A stretch of 52,877 nucleotides of DNA from an uncultured Luminiphilus sp. (GTDB lineage: Bacteria; Pseudomonadota; Gammaproteobacteria; Pseudomonadales; Halieaceae). The translations under genes and the position numbers were made by a program. Location of the stretch: positions 1-52,877 of the forward strand of contig CAJJBO010000011.1 of NCBI GenBank assembly GCA_905182485.1, in the 5' to 3' direction. The notes beneath the pieces are model-generated. The model saw only the letters and a program-made list of their open reading frames with translations. It was not told where the DNA came from and did not search any database. Positions 45,283 to 52,877 of the stretch are shown here, one piece after another (positions within the stretch are counted from its first letter, which is position 1; each line of letters starts with the position of its first letter).

Positions 45283-46561
45283 ATGACAAGAGTCATTCTC
45301 GCCACTTTCTTTCTGGCATTCACTAGCAATGCAATCTCACAAGCCTATTCACCGTAACAAATACCTTTGTAGACGGGCAGACAGCAAGCGCTGCTGAGGT
45401 GAATCAGAACTTCAACGATGTTGTGATTGGGGTAAATGCGATTGTCCGTAAAGACGACACCCTGTTCAATACTGCCAACGGCTATGAGGCGCTCCTTAAC
45501 AATACGACGGGCGAGCAACAACACCGCCAGTGGATCACCAAGCCCTCTATTAACATCTGCCAACACCGCCACTGGTGGCAACGCGCTCTCAAGCAACACT
45601 GAGGGCAGCAGCAACACCGCCAATGGCTCAGAGCGCTCTTAACAACACCACGGGCAAGCCTGGAACACCGCCACTGGCGCCGACGCGCTCAACGACAACA
45701 CCACGGGAACCACAACACCGCCAGTGGCGTCGCGCGCTCCGCAGCAACACCGAGGGCAACCGACAACACCGCCAGTGGCTACAACGCGCTCTACAGCAAC
45801 ACCACGGGCAACTCCAACACCGCCAGTGGCTTCCAAGCGCTCTACTACAACACCACGGGCGACTTTAACACCGCCAGTGGAAGAGCAGCGCTCAGCGAAA
45901 ACACCACGGGCGACTTTAACACCGCTATTGGAACGAGCAGCGCTCAACGAAAACACCACGGGGAGCCAACAACACCGCTATTGGTTATTTCGCAGATGTC
46001 ACGAGTAGCGCCTTAACAAACGCTACAGCGATTGGCTACAGCGCCCAAGTGGACGACTCCAATAAAGTAAGGATAGGCAACACTCTAGTCACCCGTATAG
46101 AAGGCGCGGTTGCGTTCAGTGCATCTTCAGACGCTCGTCTAAAAGAGAACATTACCGTCGTTGATGCAGGGCTGGCACTGGTCAACGACCTGAATCCTGT
46201 TAGTTACCATCGTATCAATAACAGCAGCGATGACATTGAGATGGGGCTACTAGCTCAAGAGGTCGAAGAGGTGCTGGCGACGCATGGCTTAAGTAATAGC
46301 GGGATGGTGCATCAGGCTAGTGAGGATGCCTATCGTTCTGTGCGTTACAACGATCTATTGGCGCCTATGATTAGGGCGATTCAAGAGTTGGATTATTGTT
46401 AAAAGAAAGACCAACAGATTGCGTCTCTTCAAGAGCAACTGAAGTCTCAACAGGAGGAACTTCTCGTCATTGTCCAATCGCAGCAAGAACAGATGGCGAT
46501 GCAACAAGAGCAGATAGCCAAGCTTCAACGCGCGGTCGAACATCAGTTTGCATCGAGGTAA
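45283..46561 (+). pseudogene. Exported YadA-head / S74-type tail-fibre protein, multiply frameshifted
   Basis: ATG at 45283 after CTGGAG opens a signal peptide (MTRVILATFFLAFTSNAISQA). After an indel near 45350, FVDGQTASAAEVNQNFNDVV is a typical exported tail-fibre opening. A repeat array follows (see separate entry), then FSASSDARLKENI, whose Ser-Asp-Ala-Arg is the self-cleavage start of the S74 intramolecular chaperone. LNPVSYHR, MGLLAQEVEEVL and VRYNDLLAPMIRAIQEL complete that domain. A last indel near 46400 leads to a Gln-rich coiled coil (QQIASLQEQL) ending at 46559-46561. Such proteins form surface or phage-like fibres. The many indels in the repeats suggest sequencing trouble, though slippage is also natural there. 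Confidence 0.8.
45471..45995 (+). repeat. 51-base coding repeats (17-residue YadA-head units)
   Basis: Units of 51 bases encode NTTGDFNTASGRAALSE-like 17-residue repeats (NTTG, then NTASG or NTAIG, then ALxx). The clearest copies are at about 45790-45960. Frame breaks separate others. These are left-handed beta-roll (YadA-like head) units rather than a CRISPR array. Confidence 0.75.
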
Positions 46562-46962
46562 CCCGTACGCGCACCGTGGGGCAAACGGTCACATTAGGCT
46601 AAGGGAAGCCCCGCGCCTACGTAGGATGCTTTAGCTAAGCAGTCGTTGGAACGATCAGAAGTGGCCTTTCCAAATCGCTCTCTTTTGTTCAGCGAAAGCG
46701 GCCTTTTCATACGAAGGGGGCACCCTTGCGCCAGCGCTAAGGTTTCCTCTGTGTGCGTACGGAATCCAAACTGACTCTTAGCAAGCGGAGGCAGTACCCC
46801 GCCGCAAGCCGAAGCCTCAACAGGCCCCCGCCGCACCCTCTCGTTTCGACCCTCAGAATGGGCATCCGGAGGCACTCGAATGGATACAAAGCGGACACAT
46901 TTGCCATCAGACGCGCACAGAACGACGGTATCATTAGGCTTCAGAGGGGGTAAAAAGGGCTT
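46562..46962. other. Gene-free stretch before tRNA-Arg
   Basis: About 400 bases. Frames exist on both strands but have no ribosome sites or recognisable family. CATTAGGCT occurs twice (about 46592 and 46932), each following an ACGGT. The second copy of the 20-base repeat lies at its left end. Confidence 0.4.
46570..46589 (+). repeat. Direct repeat, copy 2
   Basis: CGCACCGTGGGGCAAACGGT matches the copy at 44069-44088 except one base. It lies nine bases after the stop of the tail-fibre gene. Confidence 0.5.
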
Positions 46963-47039
46963 TGGCGCGGAATGCAGGAGTCGAACCTGCGACCTCCGGT
47001 TTCGTAGACCGGCGCTCTATCCAGCTGAGCTAATTCCGC
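46963..47039 (-). tRNA. tRNA-Arg(ACG)
   Basis: On the minus strand the sequence folds as a complete cloverleaf. The acceptor stem GCGGAAT pairs with ATTCCGC. The D arm is AGCTCAGCTGGATAGAGC. The anticodon stem CCGGT/ACCGG holds the loop CTACGAA with anticodon ACG. The T arm GCAGG-TTCGACT-CCTGC follows. CCA is encoded. The ACG wobble A is normally converted to inosine by TadA to read CGU, CGC and CGA. Confidence 0.97.
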
Positions 47040-47221
47040 TTATGGGCGCTCGTCAGTCTGGTGCCGACGACGAAGGGGCGTAGTATACACATTTGCCATT
47101 ATCAGACCAGCCGGTTGACAGGATGTCCTAAGGGATGAATGCACGGCTTTTTCTGTTACTTGAAGCAGGTCGAGCGTATCGAGCGAGCAGGCCGCTGTGT
47201 TGGCGTCGATAGGGCCGTAAG

Positions 47222-47677
47222 GTGCATATCTTGGTTGATGCCGATGCGTGCCCCGTGGTGATTCGAGACATTCTCTATCGCGCGGCCCAAAAGCGGCAAA
47301 TCATGTTGACGCTCTTTGCGAATCAGTCGTTTCAGATTCCTCAGTCGAGCTTCATTACCCTTTATCAAGTGGCGCAAGGGCCCGATGTGGCCGATCATGA
47401 AATCAGCCGACGGGTTGAAGCGGGCGACCTAGTGATCACAGCCGACATTCCATTGGCGTACGAGGTGTTCCAACAAGACGCTCATGTGATGACCCCGCGG
47501 GGGGAGCGATATACCGCCAATACGATTCGTCAGCGCCTGCAAATGCGAGACTTTATGGAGACCATGCGCGCTGCTGGCCAGCATACGGCGGGGCCGCCGC
47601 CGCTGTCTCAGGCCGATCGAAAACTATTTGCTGATCAACTGGATCGATTATTACGACAGGCGTTGCCCGCGCCGTAA
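47222..47677 (+). CDS. yaiI: YaiI/YqxD (UPF0178, DUF188) family protein
   Basis: A 151-residue protein starting at GTG 47222. [22 protein letters not shown] with the invariant DADACP motif, then [13 protein letters not shown] and [16 protein letters not shown] identify the UPF0178 family. The fold is PIN-like with clustered Asp residues, suggesting a nuclease, but no activity is established. It converges on the ycgN-like gene. Confidence 0.9.
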   Translation: MHILVDADACPVVIRDILYRAAQKRQIMLTLFANQSFQIPQSSFITLYQVAQGPDVADHEISRRVEAGDLVITADIPLAYEVFQQDAHVMTPRGERYTANTIRQRLQMRDFMETMRAAGQHTAGPPPLSQADRKLFADQLDRLLRQALPAP

Positions 47678-47715
47678 CGTGGCCCGTTAAGCGCCTGCGC
47701 TGCGTAATAACGTGC

Positions 47716-48156
47716 TCAGGTCGCGACCCATTCAATGATTTCGGCCTCTAGGTCGTCCAAGTCAGCATCGTCTTCGCTAATGGTTCTGTTGGCGACACTG
47801 ACGCCTGCGTTAAGCACCGATTGCGGATCGCCGCTCAGCAGTGGATGCCACTGTGGCAACGTCTTTCCCTCACTCAGCCGCCGGTAGGCGCAGCTTCGCG
47901 GCATCCAGGCGAGCTCCGCGGAGTCCATGTTACGAACATCGAGACAGTCGCTGACTTCTGCAGTCCGCACCGCGTAATGCTGGCATTGCGCGGTCTCGCT
48001 ATCGAGGAGTCGGCAGGCGACGTGCGTGTAGAAAACATCGGCAGTTTCTTCGTTAACGAGCTTGTGTAGGCAGCATTGACCGCAGCCGTCACAGAGCGAC
48101 TCCCATTCACCTGGGGTCATCTCCGAGAGCGTTTTCTGTTCCCAAAAATGGATCAT
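47716..48156 (-). CDS. ycgN: YcgN (UPF0260) family cysteine-cluster protein
   Basis: A 146-residue cytoplasmic protein with LCDGCGQCCLHKL near residues 21-33, then CRLLD...CQHYAVR and SDCLDVR, and MPRSCAYRRL. This set of eight or so conserved Cys residues defines the UPF0260/YkgJ-type cluster family, thought to bind zinc or Fe-S. Function is unknown. ATG at 48156. Common in gammaproteobacteria. Confidence 0.92.
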   Translation of the reverse strand: MIHFWEQKTLSEMTPGEWESLCDGCGQCCLHKLVNEETADVFYTHVACRLLDSETAQCQHYAVRTAEVSDCLDVRNMDSAELAWMPRSCAYRRLSEGKTLPQWHPLLSGDPQSVLNAGVSVANRTISEDDADLDDLEAEIIEWVAT

Positions 48157-48347
48157 CGTTGCCGAGTACTCCCTTCGTTATCGACGAGCTAAGCGTTGCC
48201 GCCAGCCGCGCCAAGCATAGCCTATTGCCCGTATACTGCGCTGAGACGACGGCTGTGCAGCACGCACTAGGGCAAGTAGTGCACGCGAGCAGTGGTCAGT
48301 GATACGGGCAATTAGCACGTTAGCGTGCCGCACGCGAGGAGTGAACC

Positions 48348-49127
48348 ATGGATCTGGGTATTCAAGGTCGACGCGCACTAGTCTGCGCATCATCGAAAGG
48401 TTTGGGCAAGGGCTGTGCTGAGGCGCTGGCGGGCGAGGGCGTGGACCTTATCCTCAACGCACGAGGCGCCGAGTCTTTGGAAGCGACCGCTGCCAATATT
48501 CGCTCAACCTACGGGGTATCGGTGGTGGCGGTTGCGGCGGATATCACGACTGAGGCGGGGCAAGCGGCGGTACTGGAGGCAGCAGGAGGCATCGATATTC
48601 TGGTGACCAATGCGGGCGGGCCACCTCCCGGCATGTGGTCTGACTGGGGTCGAGACGATTTTATTGCGGCGTTCGACGCCAATTTACTGACCCCCATTGC
48701 GCTGATAAAGGCATCGTTGCCCGGCATGATAGACAGGGGCTGGGGGCGGATTGTGAACATCACCAGTGTGGCCGTTAAGGCACCGATTCCGGTGCTCGGG
48801 CTCTCTAACACGGCGCGTTCTGGTTTGACCGGATACGTCGCCGGCGTATCGCGGCAAGTGGCAGGCAGTGGCGTCACGATTAACAACTTATTGCCAGGCC
48901 TGCACGATACCGACCGACTGGTTACTCTGGATAAAGTGGACGCGGGTGCCCGCGGTATCAGCGAAGATGACGCTCGCCAAGCGCGCATGCAAACGGTGCC
49001 AGCGGGACGCTTTGGCACGTCTGAAGAATTTGGCGCGGCCTGTGCTTGGTTGTGTTCGGCGAAGGCGGGTTTCGTGATCGGCCAAAATATTTTGTTAGAT
49101 GGTGGCGCGTTCCCCGGCGCACTCTAA
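48348..49127 (+). CDS. SDR family oxidoreductase lacking the Tyr/Lys pair
   Basis: A 259-residue short-chain dehydrogenase-like protein, ATG at 48348 after GAGGAG. The cofactor motif is ASSKGLGKG and the NAG motif is NAGGPPPG, with N-I-T-S holding the Ser. Where the catalytic Tyr-x3-Lys should be, the sequence is LGLSNTARSGLTG: Tyr becomes Ser and Lys becomes Arg. A recognised FabG-like subgroup has this substitution, and its reaction is unsettled. It ends GQNILLDGGAFPG, the usual SDR C terminus. Confidence 0.87.
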   Translation: MDLGIQGRRALVCASSKGLGKGCAEALAGEGVDLILNARGAESLEATAANIRSTYGVSVVAVAADITTEAGQAAVLEAAGGIDILVTNAGGPPPGMWSDWGRDDFIAAFDANLLTPIALIKASLPGMIDRGWGRIVNITSVAVKAPIPVLGLSNTARSGLTGYVAGVSRQVAGSGVTINNLLPGLHDTDRLVTLDKVDAGARGISEDDARQARMQTVPAGRFGTSEEFGAACAWLCSAKAGFVIGQNILLDGGAFPGAL

Positions 49128-49285
49128 CGGGGCTTTCTGACAATGGCCTGCTTCACCGCAGGCCTGCCAACGCACTCAAGTGCATCAGGGCAATACGGTT
49201 TGGCATAGTCATCTAATAACGTTTTTTGTCGTACAACCGGGGGTAAAACGCCACTGCAGTGGCCGGATGACAGGGGAGCAACGTG

Positions 49286-50023
49286 ATGTCCGACACGGAC
49301 GAGCTGGATATCGTATTTGGTGCGAGCAGTGCCATCGGCGGTGCGCTGATTCAGCGCTGGCAGCGAGAAGGGCGAAGACCTATCTTGGCGGTGACGCGAT
49401 CTGCCAACGCGATCAGCGATATCGGTGACCTGAATAGGGTGCAGGTTGAGACCTCAGATTACACCGAGGCGGGATTGTCAGCGCTCGCTGCGCGATTGGT
49501 GTCGGCGCAAACGAATGTGACAAGGTTGGTCGTGTGCAATGGTGTTTTGCAAGGGGCGGGCTATCGCCCTGAGCGCGCGTTGGCCCAGATCGAGTCCACC
49601 GCGATGCACCAGGTGTTTGAGGTCAATACGTTCCTACCAATGCGGGTGTTATCGGCGATGGCCCCCTTGCTGAAGACGAGTGCCGCCCCCATTGTGGCTG
49701 CGCTGTCCGCGCGCGTGGGCAGTCTGGGTGACAATCGCCGCGGTGGTTGGTACAGCTACCGAGGCAGCAAGGCCGCCCTCAACATGATGCTGCAGTGCCT
49801 AGCCCACGAATTGGTCCGCGTTAACCCGTCAGCTAAGGTCGTGGCTTATCACCCGGGAACGGTCGATACGCCACTGTCGAAACCGTTTCAGGCGGCGGTC
49901 AGCCCAGAGGCGCTGTTGCAGCCTGACCAAGCTGCAGAAGCCTTGGATTCGGTGCTCAGTCAGGTCGTAGCTGACGGCACCTTGAGTTATCTGGATTGGC
50001 GCGGTCAGCCGATTCCCTTTTGA
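49286..50023 (+). CDS. SDR family oxidoreductase, C-factor (CsgA)-like
   Basis: A 245-residue SDR. VFGASSAIGGALIQRW is the cofactor motif, VVCNGVL replaces NAG, and YSYRGSKAALNMMLQ supplies Tyr-x3-Lys. VVAYHPGTVDTPLSKPF is typical of C-factor/CsgA-like short-chain dehydrogenases. ATG at 49286 follows GGGGAG by eight bases; a GTG one codon earlier is possible. Substrate unknown. Same strand as the previous SDR but separated by 158 bases. Confidence 0.87.
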   Translation: MSDTDELDIVFGASSAIGGALIQRWQREGRRPILAVTRSANAISDIGDLNRVQVETSDYTEAGLSALAARLVSAQTNVTRLVVCNGVLQGAGYRPERALAQIESTAMHQVFEVNTFLPMRVLSAMAPLLKTSAAPIVAALSARVGSLGDNRRGGWYSYRGSKAALNMMLQCLAHELVRVNPSAKVVAYHPGTVDTPLSKPFQAAVSPEALLQPDQAAEALDSVLSQVVADGTLSYLDWRGQPIPF

Positions 50024-50160
50024 TCGCGCCAGATGGTGGGGTGTCATTGCAACGTGTCACCTTTTGCACATTTGAGGTGGCGTGGTTGATATACCATCTC
50101 GAGGAGCGTATGTCGGGCACCGATGTCGGAATACAACACCAAAAAAAGGGAGAAGCGTAT

Positions 50161-50742
50161 ATGCAAATTTTGAGAGCCGTAGTGCTGAGTTTTTGTGCGT
50201 TCATGATCCAGCCGGCACTGGCTGATGAGGTCGAGACGACGCTGGAGAATTTCCGCACGGCTGGCGCCGGCGAGTTTATTGACGGCGCTTATGGCTACGC
50301 AGTGTTCCCCAGTATCGGAAAGGGCGGCATTGGCATTGGTGGTGCGCACGGCAAGGGCTTTGTGTATCAGGACGGCGAGCGCACGGGCCGCGTGAAAATG
50401 AATCAAATCACCTATGGCCTGCAGTTAGGTGGGCAGGTGTATAGCCAAATGATTTTCTTCCGCGATGAGCGCTCCTATAACGACTTCACGTCGGGCAATT
50501 TTGAGTTTGGTGCACAGGCGACTGCGGTGGCGCTCACCGCGAGCGCAACGGCTTCGACTTCAACGGGCGGCGGTGGCACTGCGTCTGCCGGGACCGACGC
50601 TGACTCTAACGACGTAACCGCTGAAAACAAGCAGTACGATGGTCGCAGTGGTATGGCGATATTCACGATTGCTAAAGGCGGTCTGATGTACGAAGCCACG
50701 TTGGGCGGCCAAAAGTTCAAATTCGAAGCGTTGGACGATTAG
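50161..50742 (+). CDS. Exported SYLF/YSC84-like lipid-binding domain protein
   Basis: ATG at 50161 after GGGAGAAG opens a signal peptide ending QPALA, giving a 193-residue exported protein. AYGYAVFPSIGKGGIGIGGAHG is the SYLF hallmark, and GLQLGGQVYSQMIFF and GGLMYEATLGGQKF follow. SYLF domains bind phosphoinositides in eukaryotes; bacterial roles are unclear. A low-complexity Ala/Ser/Thr/Gly insert sits at about residues 120-150. A clear terminator follows. Confidence 0.9.
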   Translation: MQILRAVVLSFCAFMIQPALADEVETTLENFRTAGAGEFIDGAYGYAVFPSIGKGGIGIGGAHGKGFVYQDGERTGRVKMNQITYGLQLGGQVYSQMIFFRDERSYNDFTSGNFEFGAQATAVALTASATASTSTGGGGTASAGTDADSNDVTAENKQYDGRSGMAIFTIAKGGLMYEATLGGQKFKFEALDD

Positions 50743-50758
50743 CCCACAGAGTGAAACG

Positions 50759-50785
50759 AGGCCGCTTGATAGCGGCCTTTTTTTT
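50759..50785 (+). terminator. Intrinsic terminator after the SYLF gene
   Basis: AGGCCGC (50759-50765) pairs with GCGGCCT (50772-50778) around a six-base loop, followed directly by a run of T to 50785. It lies 17 bases after the SYLF stop. Confidence 0.93.
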
Positions 50786-50911
50786 GCGCTTGTGCCCGGG
50801 TCATCCTGTTATCGGCATACCTAGGACGACGGAGCAGCAATCGTCGCTGCCATGGTTTGACTTTTTCCCATTGCTAGCAGCGCTCTACTGAGCGGGAGGC
50901 GAGGCGGCTTG

Positions 50912-52107
50912 TCAGTCTTCGACGACCTTAAAGTGAATATCAACGCCGGGCAGCCGCCGCAGCAGTGCGTCGCCCATGGCGCTGGCCGGCGTCCAAATGC
51001 CCCCGCCAACACTCAGTGAGTCCTGAGCGAGGCAGAGAGCCGCTTGCGCCAGCATGCGCGACGTGGCGCCATAGCCTGGATCGCGCTGCCCCGTGACCTT
51101 GACGCGGAGGTGATCGGAGCCATCACTGCCATGGGTCCAGAACTCAAAAAATCCGTTCTCGCGCTTGCTTTCATCGGGCCCTTCGCCCGGATCGGGCAGT
51201 AGTTTTTTGAGCAGGGCGCGGGTGGGCGCAAAAAAAGTGCCCGCCATGACGGTACCTAGCCCTCCGGCGCTGAGTAACGCTTTGGCGCGGCTGTCACATA
51301 ACTGGGACTCGTCGTAGCCAAAATGATCACCATAGGGCAAGCCGGCCAGCGCATGAGAGCGCCGCACGACCTTGGTGTTGATGGCTGCCATCACGAAAGG
51401 GGCGGTCCAGCTGTCGAAGTCGTCATCCCAAGCGACACCGGTTTGATCGGGCTTGTCGGACCCCGGGTGAAATGCCAGCTGGGTAGAGCGCATAGGGATC
51501 CATAATGCGAGCCCGGATCACTGGGTCTCGTGACGCCTGCTCGGCGACCAGCATCAGACTGGCGACGGTGCCCCCGCTGACCCCGCCTGAGGCCCGGCCC
51601 ATGCGTCCGGAAACCCGGCTTGCATAGCGCCCAAAGCGCTCTTTGAACTGCTGTTGCAGGAAGTACACGGACAAATCAGACGGAATGGAATCAAATCCAC
51701 AGCAGTGCACCAGTCGGGCGCCGCTTGCTTTAGCCAGTGGGTCAACTTTGGCATAAACCTCGGCCATCCACTGCGCCTCGCCCGTCAAGTCGCAGTAATG
51801 AGTGCCCTCGCGTGCGCAGGTCTCTAACAGGAGAGAGCCATGCCGGGCATACGGCCCCACGGTGCTGATAATCACCTTGGCTTGTAACGCCATCGCTTTG
51901 AGCTGGCTCGGCGTCGTCACTGTCGGCAATGAGAATGGGCAGATCTGGCGTGCCGAGATCACGTCGGCAGCGTTCGAGTTTTTGTTGGTTGCGGCCTGCA
52001 ATGGCCCAACGGAGCTCTGTGTGAGCAGAGGCGAGATACTCCGCCACCAGCTGCCCGGTAAAGCCAGACGCACCGTATAGCACGATGTCAAATGCACGTT
52101 CAGTCAT
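50912..52107 (-). CDS. Saccharopine dehydrogenase-like / trans-acting enoyl reductase family, frameshifted
   Basis: ATG at 52107. FDIVLYGASGFTGQLVAEYL is a Rossmann GxxGxxG motif, followed by WAIAGRNQQKLE. An indel near 51908 moves to the frame reading KVIISTVGPYARHG, YCDLTGEAQWM and VHCCGFDSIPSDL. A second indel at the CCCC run 51461-51464 leads to the C-terminal part ending at 50912. These motifs define the family containing mycobacterial trans-acting enoyl reductase and saccharopine dehydrogenase-like proteins (SCCPDH). The full length is about 398 codons, normal. Substrate unknown. Confidence 0.88.
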
Positions 52108-52514
52108 GTCGCCGCTTCCCTACAATAACGACCTTTAGGGTAGCAAGTCTGCTCTGCCGTCTGACCGACACAATCTGGTACTTATTTGCACAACGCTTTG
52201 GTATGACAGCGGGGTATGGCGCTTTGTTATCACCTTTTTGCAGAAAGCGGGCAGCATTGCCGTTGAGCATGGCGTGGGTTTTCGCGGATTGATGAGATCA
52301 ATTGCGACATTTCCCCATAGAGTGTGGGGGGATTGCGCAGTATCATCGCTACCGCTGCTGCTCATCGGCACGGCGCTGCCATCGATACACGGCGTCAATT
52401 AGCGCCAAGCGAGCGGATGGTCCTTGCGGAGCAAGGGCTCGGAGCAGTGAACGATTATCATCATGGAAGGTGGCAGGTCTGCGAGAGAGACTTGATGGAT
52501 TTAGGAAGATCATC
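52108..52514. other. Divergent intergenic region
   Basis: About 400 bases between the divergent saccharopine-dehydrogenase-like gene and the efflux adaptor. It should hold two promoters. A short frame with LFAQRFGMT recalls a TetR helix, and a regulator gene would fit here, but I cannot assemble one, so I do not call it. Confidence 0.4.
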
Positions 52515-52877
52515 ATGATTGAGTTATTACGGCGTATTGCTTGGCCCGCTGGCGCGGGTTTAGTGGGCATTGCGGTCTATGCCGCTCTTGCAGCTTACTA
52601 AGCCGATCCCAGCCCCCAGTATCGAGCCACCGCGCGCCGCGCGCGTGGTCGTCGTGCCGGCCATTCGGACAACCGCTCGTCCTACTGTGGTGGCGTATGG
52701 CGAGGTGAGGCCGAGCGTTCGAACGCAATTAGTGGCGCAAGTGGGGGGGAAAATAACGGGCATTGCCCCGGCCTTCATTGAAGGCGGTCGCTTTTCACCC
52801 GGCGAGGTATTGTTGACCATTGAGGCCACGGATTATCGTGCCGCAGTCGATGAGCAACGCGCTCGCGTTGCTGCGGC
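52515..52877 (+). CDS. RND efflux periplasmic adaptor (HlyD/MFP family), N-terminal part, frameshifted
   Basis: ATG at 52515 after AGGAAG opens an N-terminal membrane anchor (ELLRRIAWPAGAGLVGIAVYAAL). An indel near 52597 breaks the frame at AAY. The continuation reads KPIPAPSIEPPRAARVVVVP, VVAYGEVRPSVRTQLVAQVGGKITGI, EGGRFSPGEVLLTIEATDYRAAV and runs off the window. VGGKI...G..F..G is the biotinyl-lipoyl-like motif of MFP adaptors, which link an inner-membrane RND pump to an outer-membrane channel. The pump gene would follow outside the window. Confidence 0.85.

Noticed and set aside
45471-45995. Regular short repeats resembling a CRISPR array
   Set aside because: The 51-base units are coding (NTTG...NTASG, 17 residues), have no spacers of unrelated sequence and continue into an S74 domain.
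46594-46875. Minus-strand 93-codon gene upstream of tRNA-Arg
   Set aside because: No ribosome site, low-quality composition and no known domain.
52302-52601. Longer gene reading into the efflux adaptor start
   Set aside because: The frame merely joins the adaptor's N terminus to upstream Cys/Arg-rich sequence; the ATG at 52515 with AGGAAG is the better start.

Overview
The window looks like chromosome of a marine-type proteobacterium, most likely a gammaproteobacterium. The pointers are MiaE, YaiI- and YcgN-type proteins, a canonical 7-1-7 Fur box, gamma-style lipoproteins and moderate-to-high GC. This assignment is inference; no rRNA or marker gene settles it. The central 14-45 kb is a one-carbon and methylamine block of a kind better known from alphaproteobacteria. 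A TrmFO gene fragment in it also points that way.

Layout. (1) 1-2980: end of a dipeptide epimerase, then a Fur box followed by an unknown protein, a peroxiredoxin, a DUF6607-like exported protein and a small Cys-pair protein. (2) 3.0-13.8 kb: ordinary genes (sterol-desaturase family, DUF885 lipoprotein, glycosyltransferase, MiaE, metallo-beta-lactamase-fold lipoprotein, phospholipase D family, amidohydrolase, DUF1254). (3) 14.4-22.0 kb: a tight operon fhs-fdhD-fdsG-fdsB-fdsA-fdsD for 10-formyl-THF/formate exchange and NAD-linked formate oxidation. (4) 22.2-25.8 kb: a dimethylglycine dehydrogenase-like enzyme (FAD part and GcvT part) and a GlxA/GbdR-type regulator. (5) 25.8-29.6 kb: GFA-fold protein, F420/LLM-type oxidoreductase, Rieske oxygenase and SnoaL-like protein. 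(6) 29.6-35.8 kb, minus strand: a corrinoid methyl-transfer operon in the order MttB homologue, corrinoid protein, DUF1638, virulence-factor-domain protein, methyl-THF:corrinoid methyltransferase, corrinoid reactivator (2Fe-2S plus ASKHA). (7) 36.5-42.8 kb: two more DAO-GcvT enzymes and a second MttB homologue. (8) 43.3-45.0 kb: small proteins and a MetF-like protein. (9) 45.3-46.6 kb: a YadA-head/S74 tail-fibre protein. (10) 47-52.9 kb: tRNA-Arg, YaiI, YcgN, two SDRs, SYLF protein, saccharopine-dehydrogenase-like protein and the start of an RND adaptor.

Working model (inference). MttB homologues, which lack pyrrolysine, take a methyl group from a quaternary amine such as a betaine onto the corrinoid protein. 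The MeTr-type enzyme passes it to THF. The MetF-like protein could oxidise methyl-THF. DAO-GcvT enzymes remove further methyl groups as methylene-THF. Fhs run in reverse would yield ATP and formate, and FdsGBAD would yield NADH and CO2. A GbdR-like regulator fits control by dimethylglycine or betaine.

Quality caveat. At least fourteen genes are broken by frameshifts that look like single-base indels, including housekeeping-type genes, so most are probably sequence errors rather than true pseudogenes. Two lesions are different in kind. The 36.5 kb DAO-GcvT gene lacks its FAD-binding N terminus next to foreign-looking DNA. The 38.7 kb DAO-GcvT gene has a TrmFO piece in place of part of its FAD domain. 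Both could be real recombination or assembly chimeras.
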